From Chitinophagaceae bacterium (GTDB lineage: Bacteria; Bacteroidota; Bacteroidia; Chitinophagales; Chitinophagaceae): DNA of 64,000 nt. The position numbers were made by a program, and so were the translations under genes. Below the pieces are notes generated by a model. The model saw only the letters and a program-made list of their open reading frames with translations. It had not been told where the DNA came from and ran no database searches. Shown piece after piece: positions 1 to 9,114 of this stretch (the first letter of the stretch is position 1; every line of letters starts with the position of its first letter). The DNA lies in the NCBI GenBank assembly GCA_016786845.1, contig JAEUVB010000002.1, positions 28,211-92,210 of the forward strand. Direction: 5' to 3'.

Positions 1-1043
1 GTTTGAGATATTGCACCCGGAATGGTCGTGTTGGTACTGCAGTTGTACCACTGATAATTGGCGCCTGTAGCTAATGCCGTCAGTGTATTTCCGTTTTGGT
101 TGATGCCCACAAAGACTGAATTGATGGTGAGATTCAGGGTGAGCAAGCTATCACAGCCGGCAATACTTTGCAAGGTATCGTAATAGACGCCGCTGGCATT
201 CAGTTTACTTCCATTAAACCAAAAAGTGTCGCATGCAGACTGAGAAATTGAATTCGTGATTGCCGCAGGATTGGTGATGGTGACGGATTGTGTAATCGTA
301 TTTGATGCGGCGTCTGTGACGACTACGGTATAAGTACCCGGACAAAGATTGTTGTACAACGCATTGCCCGGTCCGGATATCCATTGATAGCTGTAAGGCG
401 ATTGTCCACCTCCTGCTGTAGCTGTAGCTGAAGCGTTGCAATCATTGTGGCAAACAGGTTGCGACGCACTAATGGATACAGTGAGTGGAAGGGTAGGGCT
501 GGCGCAACATGTTCCACCATTGGATATGGTTTGAGTGCCACTCCAGCAATTATATTGTACTAAATGTGAACGCAGAATACTTCCAGGGAATACACCGGCA
601 AAATAAGCTTCGATCTGATCGATAGTATTACAACCTCCTTGTGAAGTGGTTGTACTACAACTATAGCCGCAAATGATGGAACCATAACCATTGGTATTCG
701 ACAAAGGTGAAGTGGGAGCAAAGAGTATGCTGGTGGTAGCTCCGGTTGGAGCACCATTAATACTTGTAGTCGTCACCGAAGGTGAGCAATTATTATTATT
801 ACTATTATATCCGGCATAGTTGACGGCCACTACATTGTTTACATAGGCCCCGCTCAGATTCACCTGTACAGCTTCATAAGTCACAATGCCAATTTTTAAA
901 TTCGGAATATTTACATCTACATCAATATTCAGGGTGCCGCCATCGTAATTGGTAAAAAGAACCAAGTCACCATTGGCGTTACAAATAATTTGAGCCCGTG
1001 AGAATATGGGTGTTAACAGGAGTAACAATAGCATTTTTTTCAT
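1..1043 (-). CDS. Secreted SprB-repeat cell-surface protein, 5' part (runs off the window)
   Basis: The frame is open from an ATG at 1043 to the window edge, giving about 347 residues of a larger protein. It starts with a signal peptide (MKKMLLLLLLTPIFSRAQ) and continues as a Gly/Asn/Thr/Ser-rich, Cys-containing extracellular chain. Roughly residues 200-270 match a SprB-type repeat (pattern VSISASQPVCHND, then YSYQW, LCPGTYTVVVTDA, TITNP). A segment around residues 275-345 (SACDTFWFNGS, GCDSLLTLNLTINSV, ATGANYQWYNC) is typical of adhesin-like proteins of Bacteroidota. In this phylum such proteins usually leave the cell through the type IX system and act in adhesion or gliding. The expected C-terminal sorting domain lies outside the window, so export by T9SS is inference. 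A promoter-like element lies just upstream at 1067-1098. Confidence 0.85.
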   Translation of the reverse strand, partial: MKKMLLLLLLTPIFSRAQIICNANGDLVLFTNYDGGTLNIDVDVNIPNLKIGIVTYEAVQVNLSGAYVNNVVAVNYAGYNSNNNNCSPSVTTTSINGAPTGATTSILFAPTSPLSNTNGYGSIICGYSCSTTTSQGGCNTIDQIEAYFAGVFPGSILRSHLVQYNCWSGTQTISNGGTCCASPTLPLTVSISASQPVCHNDCNASATATAGGGQSPYSYQWISGPGNALYNNLCPGTYTVVVTDAASNTITQSVTITNPAAITNSISQSACDTFWFNGSKLNASGVYYDTLQSIAGCDSLLTLNLTINSVFVGINQNGNTLTALATGANYQWYNCSTNTTIPGAISQ

Positions 1044-1422
1044 GGTTCATTTTTTATGGTCGCGTACAAATCTACAAAAATATATGCCAGGTATTCAATG
1101 GTAGTTCTGCTCACTGATTAATACATTGATAATGGAGGTGATGAATTTGGTACTATCCTCTAACATTTGTGCCTTTACTCTAAAATCCAGTTTTTTTTTT
1201 GAAGGTCATTATATCTAGACATATCACGACAAAATTCCTGTGAGATAAAAACAGGGCCAATGATCATTAAATTCTGTGCACACTCCGGCATCATAAATTT
1301 TAATTTAATCTTGATTTAGGTGAGTTTAATTTATAAGTCCTTGCTCCAAATGATGTCTATCACCACAAACTCAACTTTGCTTTCCAGGGTCTTCCAAATA
1401 TTAAAAACGAAGAAACACATTC
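1044..1422. other. 379-bp intergenic region upstream of the SprB-repeat protein gene
   Basis: The region is AT-rich and separates two reverse-strand genes. Apart from the promoter-like element at 1067-1098 and a run of T around 1190-1200, I see no ORF, strong hairpin, tRNA or repeat. No clear terminator follows yifB. Confidence 0.6.
1067..1098 (-). promoter_or_regulatory. Candidate Bacteroidota promoter of the SprB-repeat protein gene
   Basis: On the reverse strand TAGATTTG (1067-1074) fits the -7 consensus TAnnTTTG and a TTG (1096-1098) lies 21 nt upstream, near the usual -33 spacing. The predicted transcript would start about 15-20 nt before the ATG at 1043. The call rests on motif and position only. 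Confidence 0.5.
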
Positions 1423-2970
1423 CTATACATTGCCCCAATTTTCTCTGTCCAAACTCCTATACTGTATAGCCTCAGCTAAATGCTCAGTTTTGATCTCAGC
1501 ACTTCCCTCCAAATCCGCAATGGTTCGAGAAACCTTTAATATCCGGTCATAAGCCCGAGCAGAAAGGTTGAGTCTTTGCATAGCCATCTTGAGCAAATTG
1601 TGACCTGCAGGGCTAAGTTCACATATTTCTGGTAATTGTTTGCTGCTGATTTGTGCATTGGCATAAATGCCTTCCTGTTCAGCGTAGCGCTCGGCTTGTA
1701 TGGCTCTGGCTTTGAGTACCCGTTCGCGAATATTTTCACTTTGTTCTTGCTTGCGACTGTTTTGTGAGGTCAGTTCTTCGAAAGGGACAGGTGTTACTTC
1801 TACATGTAAATCAATTCGATCCAGTAAAGGACCGGATATTTTATTCAGGTACTTTTGTACGGCTCCGGGAGGGCAGGTACAGTCTTTGCTAGGATGATTA
1901 AAATAACCACAGGGACAGGGATTCATCGAAGCTACCAGCATAAAATTGGCCGGAAAGTCAATACTCATTTTGGCTCTTGATATCGTGACACGACGCTCTT
2001 CCATGGGTTGCCGCATCACCTCCAAAACGGTGCGTTTAAACTCGGGTAGTTCATCTAGGAATAGAACCCCATTATGGGCCAGCGAAATTTCACCGGGCTG
2101 TGGATTGCCCCCACCGCCCACAAGCGCCACATCACTCACCGTATGATGTGGAGATCGAAAGGGTCGTTTCGAAACCAAGGTGGCATTTTCAGGTAACTTA
2201 CCTGCGACGGAATGAATCTTCGTAGTCTCCAGTGCCTCCAGTAAACTCAAGGGAGGAAGGATAGATGGAAGTCGTTTAGCCAGCATGGTCTTGCCGGCTC
2301 CCGGAGGGCCAATCAGGATCACATTATGACCTCCTGCTGCTGCAATCTCCAGCGCTCGTTTGATATTCTCCTGTCCTTTTACATCAGAAAAATCTATTCC
2401 GAAATCATATTGTGCATGGAAAAATTCATCCCGGGTATCTATCTGAACCGGCTCAATTTGCTTGTATCCATTCAGAAAATCAATCAACTCATTGATATGA
2501 GAAATCCCATATACATTGAGGTTATTCACCATGCCGGCTTCACGTGCATTTTGTTTGGGCACGAAGAGTGCATCGAACCCTTCTTTACGCGCTTGAATGG
2601 CAATAGGCAAGGCACCTTTGATCGGCAATATAGCCCCGTCCAGTGACAACTCACCCATAATTACATATCGATGTAGTTTGTCCTTGTTCACCTGTTCTGT
2701 TGCCGCTAAAATACCAATCGCTATTGGCAAATCAAATGCACTTCCGGATTTACGAATATCTGCGGGAGAGAGATTCACCACAACCTTGATTCGGGGGAAC
2801 CGGTAATGATTATTTTTAATTGCACTTTCAACACGGTGCTGACTTTCTTTTACCGCATTATCGGGGAGTCCCACCACAAAAAACTTTTGACCATCCAGCA
2901 CATCCACCTCAGTGGTAATGGTAATCGCCTCGACCCCATATACTGCACTGGCGAATAATTTCACCATCAT
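1423..2970 (-). CDS. YifB/ComM family Mg-chelatase-like AAA+ ATPase
   Basis: A 515-residue protein of the usual family length. The N-terminal Lon-protease-like (ChlI) domain has SGSAFDLPIAIGILAA and the GELSLDGAILPIKGALPIA block. The AAA+ core has a Walker A near residue 220 (GPPGAGKT), HHTVSDVALVGGG, a Walker B (VLFLDELPEF), and the four-Cys CPCGYFNHPSKDCTCPPG segment followed by SGPLLDRIDLHVEV. The Mg-chelatase C-terminal domain (LNLSARAYDRILKVSRTIADL) closes it. In gammaproteobacteria ComM is a helicase that extends branch migration during natural transformation; its role in Bacteroidota is not established. Two adjacent ATG codons (2970, 2967) are possible starts. It is monocistronic, with the SprB-repeat protein gene 379 bp downstream. 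Confidence 0.95.
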   Translation of the reverse strand: MMVKLFASAVYGVEAITITTEVDVLDGQKFFVVGLPDNAVKESQHRVESAIKNNHYRFPRIKVVVNLSPADIRKSGSAFDLPIAIGILAATEQVNKDKLHRYVIMGELSLDGAILPIKGALPIAIQARKEGFDALFVPKQNAREAGMVNNLNVYGISHINELIDFLNGYKQIEPVQIDTRDEFFHAQYDFGIDFSDVKGQENIKRALEIAAAGGHNVILIGPPGAGKTMLAKRLPSILPPLSLLEALETTKIHSVAGKLPENATLVSKRPFRSPHHTVSDVALVGGGGNPQPGEISLAHNGVLFLDELPEFKRTVLEVMRQPMEERRVTISRAKMSIDFPANFMLVASMNPCPCGYFNHPSKDCTCPPGAVQKYLNKISGPLLDRIDLHVEVTPVPFEELTSQNSRKQEQSENIRERVLKARAIQAERYAEQEGIYANAQISSKQLPEICELSPAGHNLLKMAMQRLNLSARAYDRILKVSRTIADLEGSAEIKTEHLAEAIQYRSLDRENWGNV

Positions 2971-3158
2971 ACACTTAACATTGTAGGTTATAAACTATAA
3001 AAGTAAAACGAATCTATCGAACAGAAAAAAAATCCCGGAAATATCCATCAGGATTCAAAAATTATTTAAACCCTAAAGGTTCGCTCAAATATGGCTTCTA
3101 TTCGTTAAGCTACTATTCCTTATTGAATTGTTGTATTACCTTGCAGTCATTAGGCAAT

Positions 3159-4052
3159 ATGAAACCTTATTTACAATATATTGTCGCAGTATTTTTATTC
3201 GGTATGTGCTTCGATCAGGCTGCGGCACAGACTTTAACTCTATTTGCTATTCCACCACCACATAAAGTGGATTGGTCATCACCCCATTTATTGTTGCGGT
3301 CAATGGGACGAAATTTTTTCTCTCATAAAATTTCAGGATGCCGTTTGCGTCGTCCATTAGGTCATGTCGTTGTGATGCTCGAAAAAGATGGAGATACTTT
3401 ACTTACAGGCATGGTGGCAGATCGCCAAAAGGATTTGGTTAATGCCGTTGTCTTTGAAAAGTATGGTTTAGGCGTATTGCTGAAAATGTTTAACGGTCAT
3501 CTCGAACAAGAGCAACAATTGAAAAGGGAATTGGCCCGAAGAACGCAAACCGGAAAAGTGGCCTTTATCACTTACCATATCAATGATTCGTCTTACCATT
3601 ATTTACGAACATACGTCGATTCATTTCAGCGTTTAGGTTATGATAGAAGATACAATGGAAATAATACACCGCGTATGGGAGGAGGGAGCGGATGTTCTTC
3701 ATTTGGTATGAGTTTTCTCGAACTCATTGGTGAGTTGAAACCTGAATTTACCAAGGCCTGCACCAGCTCAGTAGCCATACCTACTGCCCTCATTGGAGGT
3801 GAGGACCGCGATCGGAAAGTGGGATTAGTGAAGGTGTTTTTTTCTTTCCGTTGGGCAAAGGCCAAACAAGCTTATACTCGAGTGACGTTGTATGATCCGA
3901 ATTTGATCTATGCCTGGATACAAAAAACATATGAAGATGAAAAATCTCATCCAACCGGTTTGATCAGTTTGTTGAGTATTGAGAAGGCAAAAGGAATCCG
4001 CATAGAATGTGAACAAAGCAGTAAACCGGCCATACCGATGTTTTTGAAATAG
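3159..4052 (+). CDS. Secreted protein with a His...Cys pattern, possibly a permuted papain-like (NlpC/P60-type) fold
   Basis: 297 residues. I use the ATG at 3159 because it begins a clear signal peptide (MKPYLQYIVAVFLFGMCFDQAAAQ); an in-frame TTG at 3123 would put 12 residues before it. The mature part has PLGHVVVML at about residue 74 and GGGSGCSSFGMSFLELIG at about residue 190. A His followed much later by a Cys at the head of a hydrophobic helix is the order seen in circularly permuted papain-like enzymes (YiiX/LRAT class). That is a structural guess from two motifs and no homologue is recognised. It converges with the SGNH gene at 4057, leaving four bases between them and no visible terminator. 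Confidence 0.7.
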   Translation: MKPYLQYIVAVFLFGMCFDQAAAQTLTLFAIPPPHKVDWSSPHLLLRSMGRNFFSHKISGCRLRRPLGHVVVMLEKDGDTLLTGMVADRQKDLVNAVVFEKYGLGVLLKMFNGHLEQEQQLKRELARRTQTGKVAFITYHINDSSYHYLRTYVDSFQRLGYDRRYNGNNTPRMGGGSGCSSFGMSFLELIGELKPEFTKACTSSVAIPTALIGGEDRDRKVGLVKVFFSFRWAKAKQAYTRVTLYDPNLIYAWIQKTYEDEKSHPTGLISLLSIEKAKGIRIECEQSSKPAIPMFLK

Positions 4053-4056
4053 TCTA

Positions 4057-5091
4057 CTATCGTTTATTACACTCTCTTATTAAAATTTCATTCACCTTTC
4101 GCAGCCAACAATTGATACCAGTCGTATTCCAATGTGTATCGGCTGTATGAAACACTTTCTCTCCGGGATTTGTCAACTCCGGCAAAATATCAATGACCGG
4201 CATATTAAGGTTTGGACTCTTTAAAATATCAAAGAGTCTGTTTGTTTTTATATTTGAAAAAGGCTGATATACTCGAGCCTTTTCAGGGATAAGGGAAAAA
4301 TAGACTTCAGAAAATCCCAAAGATTTATAACGTAAATATTCATGATTCAAAAACAAGATTAAACGATCAGCCTCTTCATTTTGAAGCATATGATAGGGCG
4401 ATCGAATCGAAGTGCTGTCAACTGTTTCTCGGAGATAAACCATGTGATGCCTTTCAGAGACATATACCTCATCACCACTATAACCAAATAGATAATACAA
4501 CATTGAAGCTTTCATTTCCTTTAAGAACAAGGCAATAGAATTATTACAACTCAGATATTCAATTCGCTCATTGATTTTAGTCGTATTGAAGATATCCTTA
4601 TTCGGATTATGTGTGAAGAAATTTTCGATCGAATGGATATAAGCACTTTTTTTTCGTGTATCTTTTTTTAATTCGGATCTGACCCATTCTCTGAAGTAAC
4701 GTTCCGTCTTTTCTATGATGAGAATACATTGTTTTGTGGTATCGGGATAAGAATTCCTAGCATCAAATCCATACTGATAAAAGTCAACAGCAAAATTTTC
4801 GGCGTCCATTCGACCCGGCATCGTGTAGCTGTCACCTATCAGATAGAGTGCTTGATTCTTACAATACATTGTCGGTTTGAATTTTTCGACGATAGAATCC
4901 TTTGCCATCACTTCTTTAAATGATCGCAAAGCGGTATGACCATATAAATCACCATACGTATACACATCTTGAACCAATCCCGAGGATTCCAACTGATTGA
5001 AAAAAGTTTCATTGACTGCCCCAAAATAGAGTGCTCCTGAAACGAATATCAGTACGGACCAAAGGATAATATAGAATATTCTACGGATCAA
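4057..5091 (-). CDS. SGNH/AlgX-AlgJ-like O-acetylation partner protein of the MBOAT
   Basis: A membrane-anchored periplasmic protein of about 344 residues. One N-terminal transmembrane segment (IRRIFYIILWSVLIFVSGALYFG) precedes a globular domain with YLIGDSYTMPG (nucleophile-Ser block) and, near the C-terminus, HTADTHWNTTG, the DxH-type motif of AlgJ/AlgX-like acetyltransferases. I place the start at a TTG (5091-5089) that overlaps the MBOAT stop codon as TTGA. An upstream ATG at 5154 would add 21 polar residues encoded wholly inside the MBOAT gene. The tight coupling to the MBOAT says the two act together, the MBOAT moving acetyl groups across the inner membrane and this protein placing them on a glycan. 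The glycan is unknown, since no polysaccharide synthesis genes lie nearby. Confidence 0.82.
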   Translation of the reverse strand: MIRRIFYIILWSVLIFVSGALYFGAVNETFFNQLESSGLVQDVYTYGDLYGHTALRSFKEVMAKDSIVEKFKPTMYCKNQALYLIGDSYTMPGRMDAENFAVDFYQYGFDARNSYPDTTKQCILIIEKTERYFREWVRSELKKDTRKKSAYIHSIENFFTHNPNKDIFNTTKINERIEYLSCNNSIALFLKEMKASMLYYLFGYSGDEVYVSERHHMVYLRETVDSTSIRSPYHMLQNEEADRLILFLNHEYLRYKSLGFSEVYFSLIPEKARVYQPFSNIKTNRLFDILKSPNLNMPVIDILPELTNPGEKVFHTADTHWNTTGINCWLRKVNEILIRECNKR

Positions 5092-6476
5092 AATTGAAAG
5101 TAAATAAAGAGAGATTCGTTGAAAACACCCAGAAAATAGATCATCAAAGCACAAGTAATCACTTTAAAAGAGAAGTTTCGGATATCTAAGAATTTAGTCA
5201 ATCGGTATTTTTCCATAAGTCCCAGGCCAATGATCAGCATAAGTCCAAAACCCATTTGTGCAAAGGGGATCAGATATGGATGAAGTTCACCCGTTTGAAA
5301 AGTCAATAGATGGATGACCATTCCCCATGCATCTTTGGGTGTTTCCGTCCGAAAAAAGATCCACGTAAAAGAAACGAAGATAAAATTGAAAAGTACAGAC
5401 CAATTTTGATGACCCCTCCAAACTAAGCCATTTTTTCTAAGGATGTGCTGTGTCACCATCATAACGCCATGGAACATGCCCCAAAGGATAAAGTTCCAAC
5501 TCGATCCATGCCATAATCCGCTCAGGAAAAATACGAGAAGTATGTTGCCTGTATATCTCATGGAACTTTTACGGTTGCCCCCTAAGGGTATATATACATA
5601 ATCGCGAAACCAAGTAGACAAGGAGATATGCCATCGGGTCCAAAATTCACGAAGCGACTTGGCAAAATACGGCAAATTGAAATTAACCATGAGATCATAA
5701 CCCAACACATTAGCTGCGCCTCGTGCCATATCCGAATAGCCCGAGAAGTCGCAATAGATCTGAATGCTGAAAAACAGAATGGCTAATAGAACCGCTAAAA
5801 ATGAATAAGCTGGATAATGCGCAAAGACTTCATTGGAATAGAGCGCCAGGCGATCCGAGATCACCACCTTTTTTATCATACCCCAACCTAAAAGCAGAAA
5901 CCCGCGTTTGATCTGATCCGGTTTAAAGGCTTGTTTCACCCTAAGTTGAGTTAATAAATGTTGTGGGCGCTCAATAGGCCCGGCTACGAGCTGGGGGAAG
6001 AACATGACATACAAAGCAAATACAACGGGATTTCTTTCAGCCCGGATACGTTTGTGATAAAGCTCTATACTATAACTCATCGACTGAAAGGTATGAAAGG
6101 ACAACCCGATGGGCAGCATCAAGCTGAGCGTTTCATAATGTGCCCGATTGCCGAAAAAGCCGGAAAGGGTTTGCAGATTTTCGATCCAGAAATTAAAATA
6201 CTTAAAGAAAAACAGGATACTCAAATTGGACAGTATGCTGATAATCAAGATTGTTTTCCGCAGGCTTTGCAGATCCACCGCTTGCATCCCCAATCCGGTA
6301 AGATAATCGATCAGTATGGTAGCCAGCAATAGAAAAATATATGCCGGAACCTGAACCGCATAAAAATAACATCCGGCCAACAGCAACCAAATCCACCGTG
6401 CTTTTAGAGGCAGTGCATAGTAAATGCCCGACACGACAACGAAAAACAATAAAAACTGCAGACTATTAAATAACAT
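5088..6476 (-). CDS. MBOAT family membrane O-acyltransferase (AlgI/DltB-like)
   Basis: A 462-residue polytopic membrane protein beginning LLFNSLQFLLFFVVVSGIYYALP, the usual N-terminus of bacterial AlgI-type MBOATs. The core signature is intact: LREFWTRWHISLSTWFRDYVYIPLGGN near residues 275-300, then FFLSGLWHGSSWNFILWGMFHG with the catalytic His. Such proteins transfer acyl groups from cytoplasmic acetyl-CoA across the membrane for O-acetylation of exopolysaccharides or cell-wall glycans. The start is an ATG at 6476. The gene is first in a two-gene unit, and its stop codon overlaps the start of the SGNH-like partner. The intergenic region to the divergent aldo/keto reductase is short (88 bp) and holds near-consensus TACTTTTA on the reverse strand. 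Confidence 0.93.
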   Translation of the reverse strand: MLFNSLQFLLFFVVVSGIYYALPLKARWIWLLLAGCYFYAVQVPAYIFLLLATILIDYLTGLGMQAVDLQSLRKTILIISILSNLSILFFFKYFNFWIENLQTLSGFFGNRAHYETLSLMLPIGLSFHTFQSMSYSIELYHKRIRAERNPVVFALYVMFFPQLVAGPIERPQHLLTQLRVKQAFKPDQIKRGFLLLGWGMIKKVVISDRLALYSNEVFAHYPAYSFLAVLLAILFFSIQIYCDFSGYSDMARGAANVLGYDLMVNFNLPYFAKSLREFWTRWHISLSTWFRDYVYIPLGGNRKSSMRYTGNILLVFFLSGLWHGSSWNFILWGMFHGVMMVTQHILRKNGLVWRGHQNWSVLFNFIFVSFTWIFFRTETPKDAWGMVIHLLTFQTGELHPYLIPFAQMGFGLMLIIGLGLMEKYRLTKFLDIRNFSFKVITCALMIYFLGVFNESLFIYFQF

Positions 6477-6564
6477 ATGCTGATGGGCTAAAAGTAAAAA
6501 TTATCTTTTAATCTCAGTGTAAATCGTCGGAAAGGGATATATTCACTGTTATAAAATTTACGCG

Positions 6565-7554
6565 ATGCAATACAGAAGAATGGGGAAGAGCGGTTTGCAG
6601 CTCAGTGCGCTTTCATTAGGAAGTTGGGTCACTTTCAGCAAACAAATCAATGATAAAAAGGCTGAGGAGATTATGTCATTGGCCTATGATCAAGGGATAA
6701 ATTTTTTCGATAATGCGGAGATTTATGCATTAGGCCAAAGTGAAGAAATGATGGGTCGTATTCTCAAAAAGAAAAAGTGGGATCGTACCAGTTACTGTGT
6801 CAGTAGTAAAGCATACTTCGGCTGGAGAGGCGAAGCCAATCGTCCTAATCAGACCGGATTAAGTCGTAAGCATCTCACGGAAGCTTGCCATGAAGCACTC
6901 CGACGTTTACAAGTCGATTATTTGGATTTGTATTATTGCCACCGACCGGACAAGCAAACACCCATTGAAGAAACTGTATTGGCTATGAACACCCTGATCC
7001 AACAGGGAAAGATTCTTTATTGGGGTACCAGTGAATGGAGTGGCGTAGAGGTCATGGAAGCGCACAGAGTGGCTGAGCATTATCGAATCATAGGTCCTTC
7101 GGTAGAACAACCTCAGTATAATCTGTTTGAACGAAATAAAATGGAAAATGAATATCTTGGTGTGTTCAATACTGTGGGAATGGGCACCACCATTTTCAGT
7201 CCTCTGGCGACCGGGTTATTATCCGGAAAATACAATGACGGAATACCTAAAGATGGTCGTCTGGCCATGAAAGGATTCGACTGGTTGGCCGACCGCTGGT
7301 TAACGCCCGATAAAATTGCTAAAGTAAAGAAGCTCGCTGTGCTTGCGGCTGATATGAAAATAAGTCTGGCTCAACTGAGCATAGCATGGTGCCTTCGAAA
7401 TCCTAATGTGAGTTCAGTGATTTTGGGAGCTACAAAAAAAGAACAACTCTTGGATAATTTGAAGTCCCTGGAGGCTGTAGAAAAACTAACCCCTGCTGTG
7501 TTGGAGAAAATTGAAAAAATCATGGGAAATAAACCCAAACTACCGGCATTCTAA
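6565..7554 (+). CDS. Aldo/keto reductase, voltage-gated K+ channel beta-subunit-like clade
   Basis: 329 residues forming a single (beta/alpha)8 NADPH-dependent reductase. It shows the N-terminal YRRMGKSGLQLSALSLGSW, the catalytic Asp/Tyr region FFDNAEIYALGQSEEMMG, the catalytic-Lys area (SYCVSSKAYF), YCHRPDKQTPIEETV, and the C-terminal cofactor segment NPNVSSVILGATKKEQLLDNLKSLE. The K-channel-beta-like (AKR6) assignment rests on the TYxxGxSE-like block and on the large insert LATGLLSGKYNDGIPKDGRL. The physiological substrate, probably an aldehyde or ketone, cannot be read from sequence. The gene is single, divergent from the MBOAT gene and convergent with recO. Confidence 0.9.
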   Translation: MQYRRMGKSGLQLSALSLGSWVTFSKQINDKKAEEIMSLAYDQGINFFDNAEIYALGQSEEMMGRILKKKKWDRTSYCVSSKAYFGWRGEANRPNQTGLSRKHLTEACHEALRRLQVDYLDLYYCHRPDKQTPIEETVLAMNTLIQQGKILYWGTSEWSGVEVMEAHRVAEHYRIIGPSVEQPQYNLFERNKMENEYLGVFNTVGMGTTIFSPLATGLLSGKYNDGIPKDGRLAMKGFDWLADRWLTPDKIAKVKKLAVLAADMKISLAQLSIAWCLRNPNVSSVILGATKKEQLLDNLKSLEAVEKLTPAVLEKIEKIMGNKPKLPAF

Positions 7555-7568
7555 TGGTTCAGAATGCC
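7545..7568. terminator. Stem-loop between the convergent aldo/keto reductase and recO genes
   Basis: GGCATTC (7545-7551) and GAATGCC (7562-7568) form a perfect 7-bp stem with a 10-nt loop that covers the reductase stop codon and ends just short of the recO stop. There is no good T-tract on either side, so it is at best a weak bidirectional terminator. Confidence 0.35.
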
Positions 7569-7569
7569 T

Positions 7570-8295
7570 TCATGCCATAATCGCATGCAGTACTTCCGGG
7601 CTTTTCAATTCACGCATATGAGGGATATGCAATTGAAGATATTGAATCAGCAAGGTCAGCAGATGTTGACGTTTAAAATGATTCAGTTTGAGTGACGCAT
7701 CCTGCAATAAAAAATCAATCAGTCCCTGAGCCAATTCTTGTTCTGCAAAATGAGTATGCCTCAGTTGGTTTAATGGAATGAATTGTCCATTTTGCAGATC
7801 AAATACACAGTCCTTATCATTATATTCAGGTGCCTGAATGGCAAACCCCAAATGCCCGGCATGGTCTATTGTAAATTGAATGGGAAAATCAGCAAGATTT
7901 TTTTCGGGGCTTCCGTCCACATAAATAAAGGATTGTAAGAAAAAATCAAAAAGTTCTGGATTGCATTCCGGTTCAGAGATTGTTTTACTGATCAATTCAA
8001 CCATGTATATAGCGATCGCATTCCGGACCATACTACTTTGTACATTTTGATATAGATGCAAAACTCGTGCCTCTTTGATACGTTGTAAATTCTTATAGGG
8101 ATGATGATAAACGATGAGGTCGAGCAATGTGGCAGGCTGATAAAGGTTCGCTTTATTGCCGGAACGTTTATCTGTTCTCACACCATTGACCAAATAACTT
8201 TGGATACCAAATTTTTCGGTATAAATGCTTACAATGACGCTTGTGTCACCATATTTTATGGTGCGCAAAACAACGCCGGACGTTTGATGAAGCAT
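7570..8295 (-). CDS. recO: DNA repair protein RecO
   Basis: 241 residues, the normal length. The N-terminal OB-fold is recognisable from TSGVVLRTIKYGDTSVIVSIYTEKFGIQSYLVNGVRT, followed by LLDLIVYHHPYKNLQRIKEARV. The helical C-terminal half follows (YMVELISKTISEPECNPELFDFF). RecO binds single-stranded DNA and loads RecA with RecR in RecF-pathway recombination. The Cys residues of the zinc-binding RecO subgroup are not evident. The gene follows paaC by 55 bp but has its own TACCTTTG element only 4 nt before the ATG (8300-8307), so it is probably transcribed independently of the catabolic operon. Confidence 0.93.
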   Translation of the reverse strand: MLHQTSGVVLRTIKYGDTSVIVSIYTEKFGIQSYLVNGVRTDKRSGNKANLYQPATLLDLIVYHHPYKNLQRIKEARVLHLYQNVQSSMVRNAIAIYMVELISKTISEPECNPELFDFFLQSFIYVDGSPEKNLADFPIQFTIDHAGHLGFAIQAPEYNDKDCVFDLQNGQFIPLNQLRHTHFAEQELAQGLIDFLLQDASLKLNHFKRQHLLTLLIQYLQLHIPHMRELKSPEVLHAIMA

Positions 8296-8299
8296 GGGG

Positions 8300-8307
8300 C
8301 AAAGGTA
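8300..8307 (-). promoter_or_regulatory. TAnnTTTG element 4 nt before the recO start
   Basis: Reverse-strand TACCTTTG matches the Bacteroidota -7 consensus. The ATG begins four bases after its last G, which would put the transcript start at or inside the start codon. No TTG is seen at the usual -33 distance. Confidence 0.4.
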
Positions 8308-8350
8308 AGCACCACGAATCAGGATTCATGTTGTGCTTTATACACAATCT

Positions 8351-9103
8351 CTACCATTTTGCGCCCGGGTAAGCGCGCTGTAAAAATTGCAATTCACAAA
8401 GGATATGTCCCAAATGTTCGGTATGCTTGGCTTGATATCCACCCTTAACTTGATAGGGATCTTCAGGCTTTTTCAATCCGCAACGACTGAGAAGATCATT
8501 TATCACACTATTCCACTCGCTTTGAATAGAGGCTGGGTCAGGAACTATGCCTTTTAAAGTCGCATCTGCCGCTGTGGTTTCAAACATATCTGAAGTAAAA
8601 CGCCAGAGTTCATATATAGCTTGCTGTGCGCGAGATTTACTTTCTTCAGTACCATGTCCAAAGCGTATCATCCATTCGCTGCTGTGCCGGAAATGATATT
8701 TGACTTCTTTCAAACTTTTAGAAGCCAGGGCAGACAGATTTGTATCGGTACTTTGACTCAATGCATCGTACAATAATTTCAAATAGGCTGAAAAAAGAGC
8801 CAACTTCACCATGGTTTGTGCATAGTCGCCATTGGGTTGCTCTGCAAGCAGGCAATTATAATATTGCCTTTCATTTCTAAGATAGGCCAGATCATCTGCG
8901 GTTCTCCCATCCGGCTCCAAGGATAAAGCATAGTTATAATAATTTTCGGCTTCCCCCAAATAATCCAATGCGGCATTGGTTAAGGCGAGATCTTCTTCCA
9001 GTATGGGTCCGTTGCTACACCACTCGGCTAAGCGTTGAGCCATAATGAGACTATTGTCGCCAAGGCGAACAGCATATTGATATAGAGCCTGTTGAGTTTC
9101 CAT
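8351..9103 (-). CDS. paaC: 1,2-phenylacetyl-CoA epoxidase, subunit PaaC
   Basis: A 250-residue helical protein of the ferritin-like di-iron family, with ALYQYAVRLGDNSLIMAQRLAEWCSNGP at the N-terminus, then ALTNAALDYLGEAENYYNYA and DLAYLRNERQYYNCLLAEQPNGD. PaaC is the structural partner of catalytic PaaA in the complex that epoxidises the ring of phenylacetyl-CoA with O2 and NADPH. It is the last catabolic gene of the operon hmgA-hppD-paaA-paaB-paaC. PaaB ends 11 bp upstream. The next genes usually expected, paaD and the reductase paaE, are absent and recO follows instead. Confidence 0.93.
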   Translation of the reverse strand: METQQALYQYAVRLGDNSLIMAQRLAEWCSNGPILEEDLALTNAALDYLGEAENYYNYALSLEPDGRTADDLAYLRNERQYYNCLLAEQPNGDYAQTMVKLALFSAYLKLLYDALSQSTDTNLSALASKSLKEVKYHFRHSSEWMIRFGHGTEESKSRAQQAIYELWRFTSDMFETTAADATLKGIVPDPASIQSEWNSVINDLLSRCGLKKPEDPYQVKGGYQAKHTEHLGHILCELQFLQRAYPGAKW

Positions 9104-9114
9104 GCGAATAATTT

